Assembly (NCBI GenBank): GCA_035236585.1
Contig: CP141135.1
Span: 2,762,001-2,826,000 of the forward strand
Reading direction: 5' to 3'
DNA: 64,000 bases
Source: Warburgia ugandensis
Lineage: Eukaryota > Streptophyta > Magnoliopsida > Canellales > Canellaceae
The translations under genes were made by a program, and so were the position numbers. Below, one piece after another: positions 53,520-64,000 of this stretch (position 1 is its first letter; each line of letters begins with the position of its first letter). The notes under the pieces are model-generated. The model did no database searches. It worked only from the letters and a program-made list of their open reading frames with translations, and was not told the DNA's origin.

Positions 53520-54656
53520 AATGTACCGGAATACTAAAAGGGTAGTTTGGCCATTCAGCTTTACAAACACCAACCTCAAGACTCTGTACTTCAGGGGACA
53601 CTTTGGTCCTTTCACATCAAACCGCACCCCCCTCGCTTTTGCCGAGAATGGCACACCCGTAATTCCTTCAACTCGGAGAGCATTTCACAACCCCCCACTC
53701 GAAAGGCAAAAACAGTGGCCCGAACAGATGCGGGCACTCAAATCAGTTGCAGACAGAAAGAGGGAAAAAACTGAGACAAAAAGAAAAAAAAAAAAAGCAT
53801 AGGAAAAAAAGGCAATTCATTGCAGGAAAAATCCAAAAAAATGGCCGAAAAAAGAGCGAAAAATATAAAGAACTCCTCCGCAATAATTGGCATCAAATGT
53901 TCGTCTTGGGATTCGGACGGTTGCTGAATTCAAGATCTTCTGCCTTTTTCATTTCCCATTATTTAATCAAAAGAAAACCCCTTTTTCATTTCGCCTTTCG
54001 CATTGGAGGAAGCCCCCAGCCAAAGAAGGTACAGAGAGAGAGGAGAGAGAAAAAGAGCTTTTGGGTTCGATGCGATTTCGCTTTGTAATAGGGCGGCTGC
54101 TAGGCCTTTTCTGATCCTTTTTTACTGTTACTTGGTGTGGATTCGGTTCCTGCCGTTTTTTTCTTCTTGGGTTTGGATTGGTAGAGAATTGTATTTAGGG
54201 CTTTGGGTATCTTTGCGTTTGAGGGAGGAATGTATTTAAGGGTTTTGGGACAATTTTGATGGTTTGGAGTGGGGGTTTGGTGATGGAGTGGAACTTTTGA
54301 CGTGGGTTTTGTGGGATTGTGGCGAAGATGGTTTTTCTAGGGTTTTTGGGTGTGGATGGGGCGGGAATTTGTTGTTGGTATGGATTGGGATTGGTAAAGG
54401 TTGGTTCTTGGGAGCTGTCGAGGTTGAAATTCAGGATTTTGCATTCCAATTGAGGGGGTGTTGGGTTTTTGTGGAGTGCTGTGGTGTCATTTGGGGGTTT
54501 TTGTAGTAAAGTTGGAAACTTGGAGTGTTTAGGATTGAGTAATGGTAATTGAAGGTTGTGTTCTCTTCGAAGGTTTTTGAGGTTTGGAGAGGTGGAAATT
54601 GGAGAAGGGACTTGGATTCTTATGGTGGAGTAGGGTTTGAGTAATTTGTGGCACAA
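53520..54656 (+). promoter_or_regulatory. Promoter and 5' leader of the SANT/DUF3755 gene
   Basis: Upstream of ATG 54657. A-rich sequence (53770-53880) passes into a purine-rich gagagagaggagagagaaa patch (about 54030-54055), usual for plant leaders, and then a G/T-rich leader. Several upstream ATGs exist. The exact start site and any leader intron cannot be fixed from sequence. A minus-strand frame of 180 codons here is judged a shadow. Confidence 0.5.
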
Positions 54657-54982
54657 ATGGCGGCTAATTCTAATATGGGATTTCACCATGGAGCAATTCC
54701 GGCTTATGCCTTTGATCGTCACGCTATAACATTTCATTCAGGTGATTTAAACAGCTCAGCTGGAATTATTAACATGGGAAATTCGAGTGGGATGAGCAGC
54801 ACAGGGGAGATGATCTTTCCTGGGAATCATGGTGTGATAAACAATGTTCAACGGGTTATTCCAAGCGGAAATTCTGGTAGTGGGCTTCTTCTTGACACTG
54901 TTCCGGGGCTCAAGCATGACGCAGGGTTGGCGGTGGATTGGTCACCTGAAGAACAGTCCTTGTTGGAAGAAGGCCTTGTCAA
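54657..54982 (+). CDS. SANT/DUF3755 exon 1
   Basis: 326 bp. Low-complexity Gly/Ser/Asn N-terminus (MAANSNMGFHHGAIPAYAFD), then VDWSPEEQSLLEEGLV. Ends in phase 2 (AA) before GTAAGT. Confidence 0.9.
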
Positions 54983-55453
54983 GTAAGTGTTTTATTGTTT
55001 TGTGGTCTTTCTTCTTCTGGTCATCTGTTTCTCTTTTGCCTGTGATTCCTTTGAGCAGAAATTTCTGGATTACTGATTTGAACTAGGACGGTTCTTTATT
55101 CCAGTGGCAAACTGTATTTTGATAATGTCCTATGCTGTATTTGTGTCATTCCAGCACGACCCATAGATGACACTGTATTTTCTTGTGAATCATGGCAGAG
55201 GACAAGTTTTAGAGTTGAAGCTTAGCCCTTATAGTTAGTGTAATTGAGAGAGAGATGAATGGTTTGTTGGCGGTGCCAATTTCTTATTAATGATGGCAAA
55301 GGACAGGTTCTAGAGTTAAAGCTTAGCCCTTATAGTTAGTGTAATTGAGAGAGAGAGAGAGAGAGATGAATGGTTTGTTGGCGGTGCCAATTTCTTATTA
55401 ATGATGGCAGATGACAGGTGTTAGAGTTAAAGCTTAGCCCTTATAGTTAGTGT

Positions 55454-55516
<63 letters not shown>

Positions 55517-58500
55517 ATTTATTGACAGTGCCGGTTTTATCATGCTTGTCTGTTCTTTTTTTCTTTTTCTCTTCTTCCTATAAGAGATATTGCTGTTGTT
55601 GACCTGCTTCTGATTTTTCATTGGCAGCACCAATTTATCATGCTTGTCTGTTTCCTTTTTTCTCCTTTCTACAAGAGATCTTGCTGTTGTCGACTTGCTT
55701 CTCATTTTTCATGACATTTTCTTGTATGTCTGAGGCCAAATACTGTGTCATCACTGAATTCACTCATTTTGCCCCAGCTTCATGGGTGTCATAGTAAACA
55801 AAACCAAGCACACCAGCCTATGTAGCTTTTATCTCTTATGCTAGCATTTTCTGTTGACAGAACTTCTGTCTGGATAAAAATCTACTTCCAAGGTGCTGTT
55901 GTTGCATTCTCTTGATTTAGTTTTAAGTGAATCTTGTGTGTCCTCCTTGAGTTGCTTGATGTTCGGTACTAGACCATTTCATCTCAGTCATTGCATTAGC
56001 AATCTTTGTCAAGCACGAAACTGGAGTAGATGCTGTACATGCTAGTTCAACATTGCATTCAGCTTTCTCTTTTTCTATTTTAACTTATCAAGGTTATGTA
56101 GTTAGACAATCATTCTGTTTCTGTCTTTGTGGGAACTGGTTTTCTGGGGTAGGCGTTGCATTTTTTACTTACTAATTAGATTATCTTTTATTCAACTTTA
56201 TTTGAATACTGTTCTTGCACTTATTGTTACATATTAAATTTCAGATTTGCAGATGAACCAAATATTATGCGGTACATCAAGATTGCAGCAACCCTGCGTG
56301 ACAAGACTGTACGAGATGTTGCTCTGAGGTGTCGATGGATGAGAGTGAGTGTTTTTAGTTCTATTATTATAGTGACTGCCGATATCCTATTGTTTTCTGC
56401 ATCTGTCTAGCTAGAGACAGTTATCTTTTCTCTTGCCTCATTGATTGGTGCATTTTAAATGATTAAAATGTGTTTGTCTTTCTCAAATTGTATTTTTCTC
56501 TCAACTTTAGTCTCACCAATTACGCATTTTGAGAATAATTTTTGCTTTTGCAAGTATTACTAATTGCAAACTAGGAAGTGTTGAGGCTGCTTTTTCCAGT
56601 AAAAGGAAAAAGAAATGACTTATTCTTAATGTGCTTGGCAAGTAATTGAGCAGATACTGTGGGGAGGATTTGTTCTATTATAATCTAATTAAGCTTGTAA
56701 ATTTCCAAACTCAAGAAATGTAGTCAAGCCACGAATCAAACAATCTCATACTCATGTTTCTAGGAGCCCATATTGAAGCCAAGTCCTGCTCCAGACATAT
56801 CTTCTCTAGGGTCTAATGACAGTTGCGGCCTTGTCCATGGTCACAACTTCTGCCACTGTCATGAACAGGGAGCGAATCATGGCTAACATCTGAGGTCTGT
56901 GCTACTAAGATGGTGATGATGTGGAAGTATAGAAGAGTAATAGATTAGCATAATCATTTGATGCGGGAAAAGTAATGTATGGAACTCAAAGCAGGAATTA
57001 TGATTTAGGCTTAGTGAGAATTGAGGTGGAAAATACTGTTCACTCACCAATGCGGGTGTATCAGGCTTTATCCTGCTCACCCAAAGGCTGTTGAATAGCT
57101 GCAGATTGATCAGAAATTTATGTTGTTGTTCAATTATGGGATAGAATGGTTGCGTTTTCAACAATTGGCAAAGATAAATACATGACTAGATTATATTGGC
57201 TCGATACTTCCAGCAGCTGAGAATCATTCATATTTGTGAAAGTTCCAGTGTAGAAGATGTCTTTGACTTAAGGAAGTGCTTTTGGAGTTGAGTGAAGAAA
57301 TAGGTGATGCAAGACAAGGGGAGAGTACAGATTTGAGCTTGTTGCAAAATTTAACCTAAACAGTTGAAGTCTTGTAGAAATACATAGTAAACAGCCACAA
57401 CAGAAACCAAAATGAAATGGAACCAGAACAGAAAATGTCTTGGAATCACTCCTAAAGACTGGGATAGTTCATCTGGAATTACACCTTTAGGATGCCTACA
57501 AGCACATTGAAGTCATATCAACAGCTTGAGGACTACCAATGGAGCCAGACCATTGGGATTTCTCTTTGGCATCACTCCATAGGAGAGGGCATCGCATCCA
57601 TACTGTTGCAGCTGCAAAACTCTAACTTCTTCATTGTTTCAGAGATTTCTACATCAAATTTATAGAGCTTACATCCAATATTTTCGAAATCCACACGTTA
57701 CTACTTTCCTAGTGTGTGTAAACAGTTATGATAAGTAAAGCTCATCAAATCTGATCAACTTTAATTATCCCATAATGCACAGCCATATGAGAAACTTAAG
57801 CCAATAAGTGGTCAATTTTTCTGCTGTTGTGCATAAACACTTACTATAGAAACTGAGACAATTAAGTCTCTTCAACTTTTATGATCCTGTAAATCACACA
57901 TTCTATAGAGATATATGCTATTTGGTCAACTCCTCAAGAGTGTGCATGCTGGAACAGGCTACCATATAGGCCTTTAAGTATGGTACTTTAAGCCCAACTT
58001 CGGCCCACTAATGTAGATTTGATCCTTATTCTCATTCCTTGAAAAGCTTGAAAAGACTAAATTCTCTCGAGTAAACAGAATGATAATGATCACAAAAGTT
58101 AGGATAAGTGCTCTTGAGCTTGTTGGCAGTGATCCATGTACAGTGAGATAATGGTCATTCTTTCCATCTTACAAGATATTTCTGGAAATCTCAGCTCCTA
58201 GTAGACATGATCTGGTCATCAAGATTCTCTAACTTTTTAGCAAGTCACAGCAGCAATTCGTCCCTTTGACTGTCATTTAATCTTCCCTTACAGGTTCTGC
58301 CACTATATGTAGCTGTTTTGACCAGAACTCTTTGGCAGTCATATAATGGTCGTCCTTTCCATCTAACAAGATATTTCTGGAAATCTTTGCTCCTAGTAGA
58401 CACAACCTGGTCTTCAAGATTCTCCAAGTCTCCAGCAAGTTGTAGCAGCATTTCATCACTTTGACTGTCATTCAGTCTCCCCTTGTAGGTTCTGCCACTG

Positions 58501-61500
58501 TATAGCCATTTTGACCTAATCTTCGATACCATAATGATCAGGACAAGAGGAGAGTACAGATTTGAACAAAACTTGTCCTAAAATTTGACCCAAACAGTAG
58601 AAGTCTCGTAGAAATACAAAGTAAACAGTAGCCACAGAAACCAAAGTGAAATGGAACAAGAACAGAAGATTTATTGGAATCACTCTACAAGATTGGGATA
58701 GTACCATAGGAATCACACCTGGAGGATGCCTACAAGTAAATTTAAGTCACATTAACACCTTGTAGACTACCAATGGAGTCACACCATTTGGATCTCTCTT
58801 TAGAATCACTCCATAGGACAACGCATGATACCCATACTGTTGCAGCTGCAAAATCTCTATCTTCTTCATTGATTCCAAAGACTTCTACATCAAATTTATA
58901 GAGTTTACAACCAATACTTTCCAAATCTACTAGTTACTACTTTCCTAGTATGCACAAACTGTTATGATAGCTAAAGCTAATCAAATCTGTTCAACTTTGG
59001 CTATCTCATAATGCATAGCCATTTAATGGACACTAAAGCCAATCAGTGATCAACTTTTCTGCCGCTGTGCATACTTACTTATCATAGAAACTAAGACAAT
59101 CAAGTCTGGTCAACTTCCACGATCCTGTAAGTCACACCTTCTATAGAGATGTATGCTATTTGGTCAACTCAAGAGTAGGCTTGCTGGAACAGGCTACCCG
59201 TATAGGCCTTCAAGTATGGTACGTCAAGCCCAACTTTGGCCCCCTAATGTAGCTTATTCTCACTCCCTTGAAAAGACTCGTCTCTGTTGAGTAAAGGGAA
59301 TGATAAAGATCACAAAACTAGGATAAATGCTCTTGAACAGTGATCCATGTACAATAAGATAATGGTCATCCTTTCCATCTAACAAGATATTTCTCCAAAT
59401 CTCTGCTCCTCTTAGTAGACAAAACCTAGTCATCAAGATTCTCCATCTTTTTAGCAAGTTGCTGCAGTAGGTGAACTAATTCTTGGCAATCCAGGGCCTA
59501 ATACTATGGGATTTTCAACATCCACTTCTCATCACAGCTGGTGGAACTACCATCTTCACCATCAATATGTGAAAGTTAGTACCAGTGGACCCTTGAGATG
59601 ATCAAAGATACTTGTGCACAAGATATGGGTATGTTTTGACCATTCCAAAGAAGAAACTGCTCATTTGCACATTTTGAACAGTTACTAACTCAGAAATGGA
59701 GTTGAAGGAAGAGGGCTTGAGAAGCAATAATACTGGAGGATGAAATGAAGATGCTATTGTAAATCAATAGATATGATGAGGGACTCACATGATAAGTGGG
59801 GAAATGGAACTAGAAATAGAAAGTTTGAGGGAAGAGAGTTGTTTGGAACTTTGGATTAGGTTCTAAAAGTATCTAAGAAGAGAATGATGGCTAGGGTACT
59901 AGAGTGACGGATTTGAGCTTTATAAGTTGCATGACATAAAGAAATAAGTGTTTGGATCATTGAAGTTTGGGAAATTATTGACTTGATGATAATGAAAGGA
60001 TTTGAAGATGTATCATTGAAGAAAGATTGACTTTTAAGGCATTAAGATGATAAGTATGGTTGAAAATGGATTTTGAGAGAAAGAAATTGGGAATTTTTTG
60101 TTTGATTGAGAGATATACGAAGGGTGTGTGTTTTAAGTTATGGTCTAGTGAAATGAGATTCTAAAACAGAAGTATATGATTTGGGCAAAGATTTGTGCCA
60201 TGCTATGTATCAATAATCGCTGCACTAAAACAAAAAGCAGCTGCTTTTTAGATTTTCCTCATTTTATGGCAAAAAGAAGTTGAACAATATATTTCTTTTA
60301 TTTTAAACTTATAATTAAATTAAAAACCTAGCCGCATTATCCACCTTAAACCACATTCTTGCTGTGTCAAACCGCATCAACTCCTTGTGGGGAAATCTGC
60401 ACTGTGTTTGCATTTTGAGTTTTGACACCACGGTCTAAAGGCATTCGATCCAATGAGAATGAGAGTGAAAAAGTAGTAGGGAGGTTGAAAGCCTTGAAAT
60501 TCATGTGGCTGTTGAATATGTTACGAATTTTCTCATAAACCTATATGAGACTTAAATGAATGAAATAATATTAATCATGCCCTTTATTGTGACATGATAT
60601 GGAGCGTTGCTTTGATGTTTTTGATCGTCAACCACAAAGCCATTTAGTACATTGCTTCTGAGCCTTCGGAACACTAGAGGTAGACAACTCCATTCACATG
60701 CAGTTCATTGTTGAGAACAACAGATTCAGGTAGGGAAACATAGCTTGATAGAACTTACACATTGACATGTTACAGATGCTTTTAATCTTGCATCATAAGA
60801 CCCATGCTATCCAAAATCAGAACAAGAATAACTTTTCTATCTTCTAAATTTAGCTGAGTAAGTTGTGACTTATGCTGACATGTGAGAATTTGAGGACTTG
60901 ATTGTGTATTAGGAATTTGTAGAAGTTGATGGGTGAGCTGAGCGGACTTGAACCTGCAACCTTTGGTTGGGGAACAGGGAACCTTAAATATGATGTGGGT
61001 ACCCTGAGTTTGTATCAGAAGTTTGATATTGAAATTTATCTTTCAATTGCAAAATTTCAATAATTCGCATCCAAGTTCCTTGTTGCAGCATCAACTGGTG
61101 TTAATAGTGACCTAGAAAATTTAATGCAGTTTGTAAACCATTCTTGGTTGTGTCCTATTCTCTTAATATTCTTCCATAAGAAGCTAGCTATATAACTTGC
61201 AGACTTAATCCACTGCTTCCTAATACTTTGTTGGTTGTGAAAATATTTCAGAAGAGGGACAATGTAAAACGACGTAAGCAAGAAGAACCTTATACAGGAA
61301 AGAAGATGAAAGACAGGAAGGTAACATATTTTCTCATCTACTCAATTTTCATTGATTAATCATTGGTTTTCTTGTTCAACTCTAAATATTATGCTTCTTC
61401 AGGAAAAGCAGATGGATCCTTCATCAATGTCAAATGTACTGCTGGCTCCGCAGCAGAACTCATCTCCTTATTCATTTATAATGCAGCAGACGCGACTCAT

Positions 61501-64000
61501 GGATCGCATGTCAACTGGTGGTTGGTTATTTGCTTATTCTCTAATACTTGATAACTGTCTGGTTTAACATGTTCCTCTATCGTGGCTGATGCTAGTCCAT
61601 GATTAGACTCTTGTCTATCATTATTTATCTGTGTAATGTTGCTTGCTGTTTGGCTGTTTTATTTTTTATTTGGGAAGAATTGTGTCAAAGGTTAATGACT
61701 TGCTGTTAACTGTTTAATGTCTCCTTATAACTGTTGTATTGGCTTTTGTTTCTGCACATCTTACTTTGATCTTTCGTTGCAACTCACAAATTTTAAGTGG
61801 AATTTCATATGTTCTTCTTCATCTTGTATGCTCCATGCCAAGTCTTCAAATTTCTGTAGCCCAATATACTACACAACAAGAAATAGATTCAGTGGATATA
61901 GACGCAAGGTCTTGATGCCAAAAAAATTTCTTCTCAAGACTTCAAAGGTTTTCGTTCTGTTAGTCATATTCAAAATGGTTTTGCAATTGCAAGCTTATGG
62001 GACTGGAATGTCTGTTTCCACATTACTAGAGGTGGAAAGTTACATGTCTAAAACATTTTGTTGAGAATCAGGACTCACTGTAAGCTTGTTGCTCGTGATA
62101 CATGGAGTCAGACACCCATGCTCGCACCCACCCACCCACACATACTGTGTGGACATACTAACATGCGTTGCACACACAATGAGCTTAATATATATGATAT
62201 TTCTTTTCTCATTTCTCAACAAGTATTAAGAGAGCTTTCAGTTGTGGCAGCATTACCATGCAATTCACTTTCTGAGTGTCATGCCCATATGAAGTTGAAT
62301 ATGTCTCCTAAGTTGATAGATATGGAGAAGCTTGGCAACATACTATTTCGATGTTTACATTAATACACTGATTTTGTTGGTTCTTAAACTACGTTTTCTA
62401 TGTCCTTTAGATGTTATTATCTTGTCACTTATTAGTGTATATTGATTTTTTTGTAGTTATCAGTGCATGTTTCTTCTTATTTTATATTTGTTCTTCTTGT
62501 TGTTTTGTTGGGCAGTTGCTAGTATTTATGCACAATATATGATTTTTAATTTTTGTATATCATATCCTTGAGGTTATTCAGGGTGGGTTATGTTTGGCGT
62601 TGGGGATTACTGTACTTTCTTGTTATCTGGATTTTACCTTTGTTTTGATGAGCTCTTCTCTTTTTGGTTAATCCCAGCAATAGGTGGCTCAATTAGACAT
62701 CTTTTGGATGAAAATACTCAAGTTTTCAGCCAAATCTCAGCTAACCTTGATTCTTTTAAGGTGAGCAGCTTGAACCTTTGTCACCTTATACTGATTGAGA
62801 TATCCATGCTCATTTATATTATTTGCTTTTAGTTATCAAAGTCTAAAATAGGTTGATGCAAGCATCCAGTAAAAAGTAGGAACTGTGAAATTTACTTTGG
62901 ACTATGAAACTTACTTTCAGTTGATGAGGTTTGTTGCTGGTATGGTATCTGAGCCAAGAGCCTGATAAATATCAATCATTTTATCAAGGCAGTGCAGAAT
63001 CTTGTTGTTCTTTGGGTATGGAATCTGGGAGCCAAGGACCTGACTTATATGGTTGATGGTGCCATAGTCTGTGCAACTAGGCCATTTGACATTCAGACCT
63101 GTGGGATCTTATATTTTCTTGTTCTGAGGACTACATATATTAATTTCTCTTTGCAACTTCTTGTTTCCTCTGATGGAATTAACAATTAACACCTGCTACT
63201 TGCATAACAATGCCAATTATAATTTTGGATTTTGAACTTTGATGTGGAAGTTGCATCTTTTAGTATCTCAAGTTGCTTTGTATGGTAGCTCTCTCTTGTA
63301 TGTTGAGTTTAATGATTCTTAAATGGAACTTTATGTGGACCAGATAGCTTCTTTTTAGACAGTTTTTTTTATTTCCATGCAGTTACAGGAGAATATTGAT
63401 CTTTTGTCTCGAGCAAGGAACAATATCACAGCCATCCTAAATGAGTATGTTATTCCATTCTTTTCTGAAATGTTTATTTTTAGTTTTTAATAGTCTGGTA
63501 TGTCTGCGTAAATGCTGACAGTATGGTGTGCTAAAATGGTAATTTTTAATTTGTTCAGAATGAGAGACATGCCTGGTATAATGAGCCAGATGCCACCATT
63601 GCCTGTTCCCGTTAATGAGGAACTTGCCAACATAATTCTCCCTAGCACAGCTCAAGTAAGCTCTCATGGCTCTATAGTCTTTTGTCTTTTACCAAGGTTG
63701 CACATTAGGTGGGTTTTGAGGGGGAGGTGTCACGATGCATGTTGTTTTCTGGAGTCACTTAGAGAACTGCACAGGACATCTTTTGATATTGAATCAGACT
63801 TGAAGACTTGGAACTTATTATCTTGGATGCTATGGGTTTTTGGCTTCTTTGTTTATTGATGGAATACAGTTTCTAATAGTCTCCACTGAGGTGAAACATT
63901 GAGAGAATGATAATAATATGATATAAAAATAGACAGTTTTTAAAACGATAATAACATGATACTTGTTTTTTGTGTGGTTGGCCCTGTAGCCCAATTGGTG
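54657..64000 (+). CDS. SANT/Myb-like, DUF3755 nuclear protein (3' end beyond window)
   Basis: Exons 54657-54982, 56245-56344, 61252-61320, 61403-61520, 62678-62760, 63383-63444 and 63559-63655; 855 bp, 285 residues, phases agree at all GT-AG junctions. The reading then meets donor GTAAGC, so at least one more exon lies beyond 63655. Residues 93-145 form a SANT/Myb-like unit (AVDWSPEEQSLLEEGL, PNIMRYIKIA, RDVALRCRWMRKR) followed by basic KRRKQEE. Residues 205-255 are a DUF3755-type segment (RHLLDENTQVFSQISANL, NIDLLSRARNNI). The tail MPGIMSQMPPLPVPVNEEL is strongly conserved in plant members as I recall (Arabidopsis At3g07565-like). Expected nuclear, DNA- or chromatin-associated; exact role unknown. 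ATG 54657 is chosen because the only longer in-frame start is GTG. Confidence 0.9.
55196..55535 (+). repeat. Three ~110-150 bp tandem copies with growing GA tract
   Basis: Each copy reads gagttaaagcttagccc, ttatagttagtgtaattgag, then (GA)n, then tgaatggtttgttggcgg. The GA tract has about 5 units in copy 1, 10 in copy 2 (55347-55366) and 28 in copy 3 (55458-55513). It lies within intron 1 of the SANT gene. A second two-copy repeat follows (about 55536-55618 and 55630-55712). Confidence 0.92.
56245..56344 (+). CDS. SANT/DUF3755 exon 2
   Basis: 100 bp. Encodes FADEPNIMRYIKIAATLRDK and TVRDVALRCRWMR, the second half of the SANT-like unit. Acceptor TTTCAG, donor GTGAGT. Confidence 0.92.
57312..59468 (-). 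mobile_element. Duplicated Ty3/gypsy chromodomain relic in intron 2
   Basis: Two direct copies of about 0.93 kb (about 57315-58265 and 58548-59468) share gagagtacagatttga, aatggaac-agaacag, caatggag-c, ccatactgttgcagctgc, gctatttggtcaac and gctggaacaggctac. At the right end of each, and once more between them (58320-58500), a minus-strand frame encodes a chromodomain fragment, best at 58245-58532: QVVSTRSKDFQKYLVRWKGR. VVSTR...YLVRWKGRP is characteristic of the end of some plant gypsy integrases. It is a dead fragment within the SANT gene intron. Confidence 0.7.
59469..61251. other. Rest of SANT gene intron 2, nothing recognised
   Basis: AT-rich intron sequence with no domain or repeat hallmarks. 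A short cttgaacctgcaacctttgg segment near 60948 resembles a gypsy or tRNA-like piece, but too little is present to call. Confidence 0.4.
61252..61320 (+). CDS. SANT/DUF3755 exon 3
   Basis: 69 bp, phase 0 at both ends: KRDNVKRRKQEEPYTGKKMK then DRK. Strongly basic, a plausible nuclear localisation signal. Confidence 0.9.
61403..61520 (+). CDS. SANT/DUF3755 exon 4
   Basis: 118 bp: EKQMDPSSMSNVLLAPQQNS and SPYSFIMQQTRLMDRMSTG, ending in phase 1. The donor GTTGGT is weak but gives the correct frame into exon 5. Confidence 0.85.
62678..62760 (+). CDS. SANT/DUF3755 exon 5
   Basis: 83 bp: AIGGSIRHLLDENTQVFSQI then SANLDSFK, the first part of the DUF3755-type segment. Donor GTGAGC. Confidence 0.9.
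63383..63444 (+). CDS. SANT/DUF3755 exon 6
   Basis: 62 bp: LQENIDLLSRARNNITAILN and a split Glu codon. It completes the helical DUF3755-type segment. Confidence 0.9.
63559..63655 (+). CDS. SANT/DUF3755 exon 7
   Basis: 97 bp: MRDMPGIMSQMPPLPVPVNE and ELANIILPSTAQ, then GTAAGC. No following coding exon is recognised in 63656-64000, so the C-terminus lies outside the window. Confidence 0.9.

Noticed and set aside
54195..54737. 180-codon minus-strand frame
   Set aside because: It overlaps the leader and first exon of the SANT gene, is Pro/Asn/Thr-rich because of the G/T-rich plus strand, and has no family resemblance.
57312..59468. LTR pair of a complete element in SANT intron 2
   Set aside because: The two ~0.9 kb copies each carry a chromodomain fragment at the same end and are separated by only ~280 bp, with no primer-binding site seen. 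Tandem duplication fits better.

Overview
This is plant nuclear DNA, probably from a eudicot. The evidence is a land-plant-specific cysteine-rich receptor-like kinase (CRK) family with its usual seven-exon structure, GT-AG introns, Au-type SINEs, copia, gypsy and LINE/RTE retroelements, and long GA/CT microsatellites. The species cannot be named from the sequence. Only two genes look functional: one complete CRK (minus strand, 3.6-12.7 kb) and the first seven coding exons of a SANT/DUF3755 nuclear protein gene (plus strand, 54.7 kb to beyond the right edge).

Left part (1-31.2 kb): a decaying tandem CRK cluster, all on the minus strand. Bases 1-480 repeat the upstream region of the intact gene, so another copy probably starts just left of the window. 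CRK copy 1 (3580-12722) has seven open exons and encodes 648 residues. Its 4.56 kb first intron holds a gypsy gag-protease relic, a TRIM-like element, a LINE of RTE type and a SINE. CRK copy 2 is reduced to its last exon (19779-20090). Directly in its last intron begins a 6.4 kb tandem array (20122-26569) of about 14 units of about 472 bp, each carrying a complete SINE-like segment. CRK copy 3 (28484-31171) keeps exons 4-7 and a stump of exon 3, with a one-base deletion in exon 4.

Middle part (31.2-53.5 kb): no functional gene recognised. A defective Ty1/copia element (32165-39023, minus strand; LTRs, primer-binding site, polypurine tract and all pol domains recognisable) is interrupted in its reverse transcriptase by a 1823 bp solo LTR with a perfect 5 bp target duplication. 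RNase H-like relics lie on both sides. From about 40.5 to 47 kb there is a diverged two-copy segmental duplication. The remainder is AT-rich intergenic DNA with several long dinucleotide repeats, a SINE and small tandem duplications.

Right part (53.5-64 kb): the SANT/DUF3755 gene. Intron 1 has a three-copy repeat in which a GA tract grows from 5 to 10 to 28 units. Intron 2 (4.9 kb) holds a duplicated relic of a gypsy chromodomain element. The last coding exon is not in the window. The most unusual feature is the SINE-containing satellite array that starts inside the dead kinase intron.
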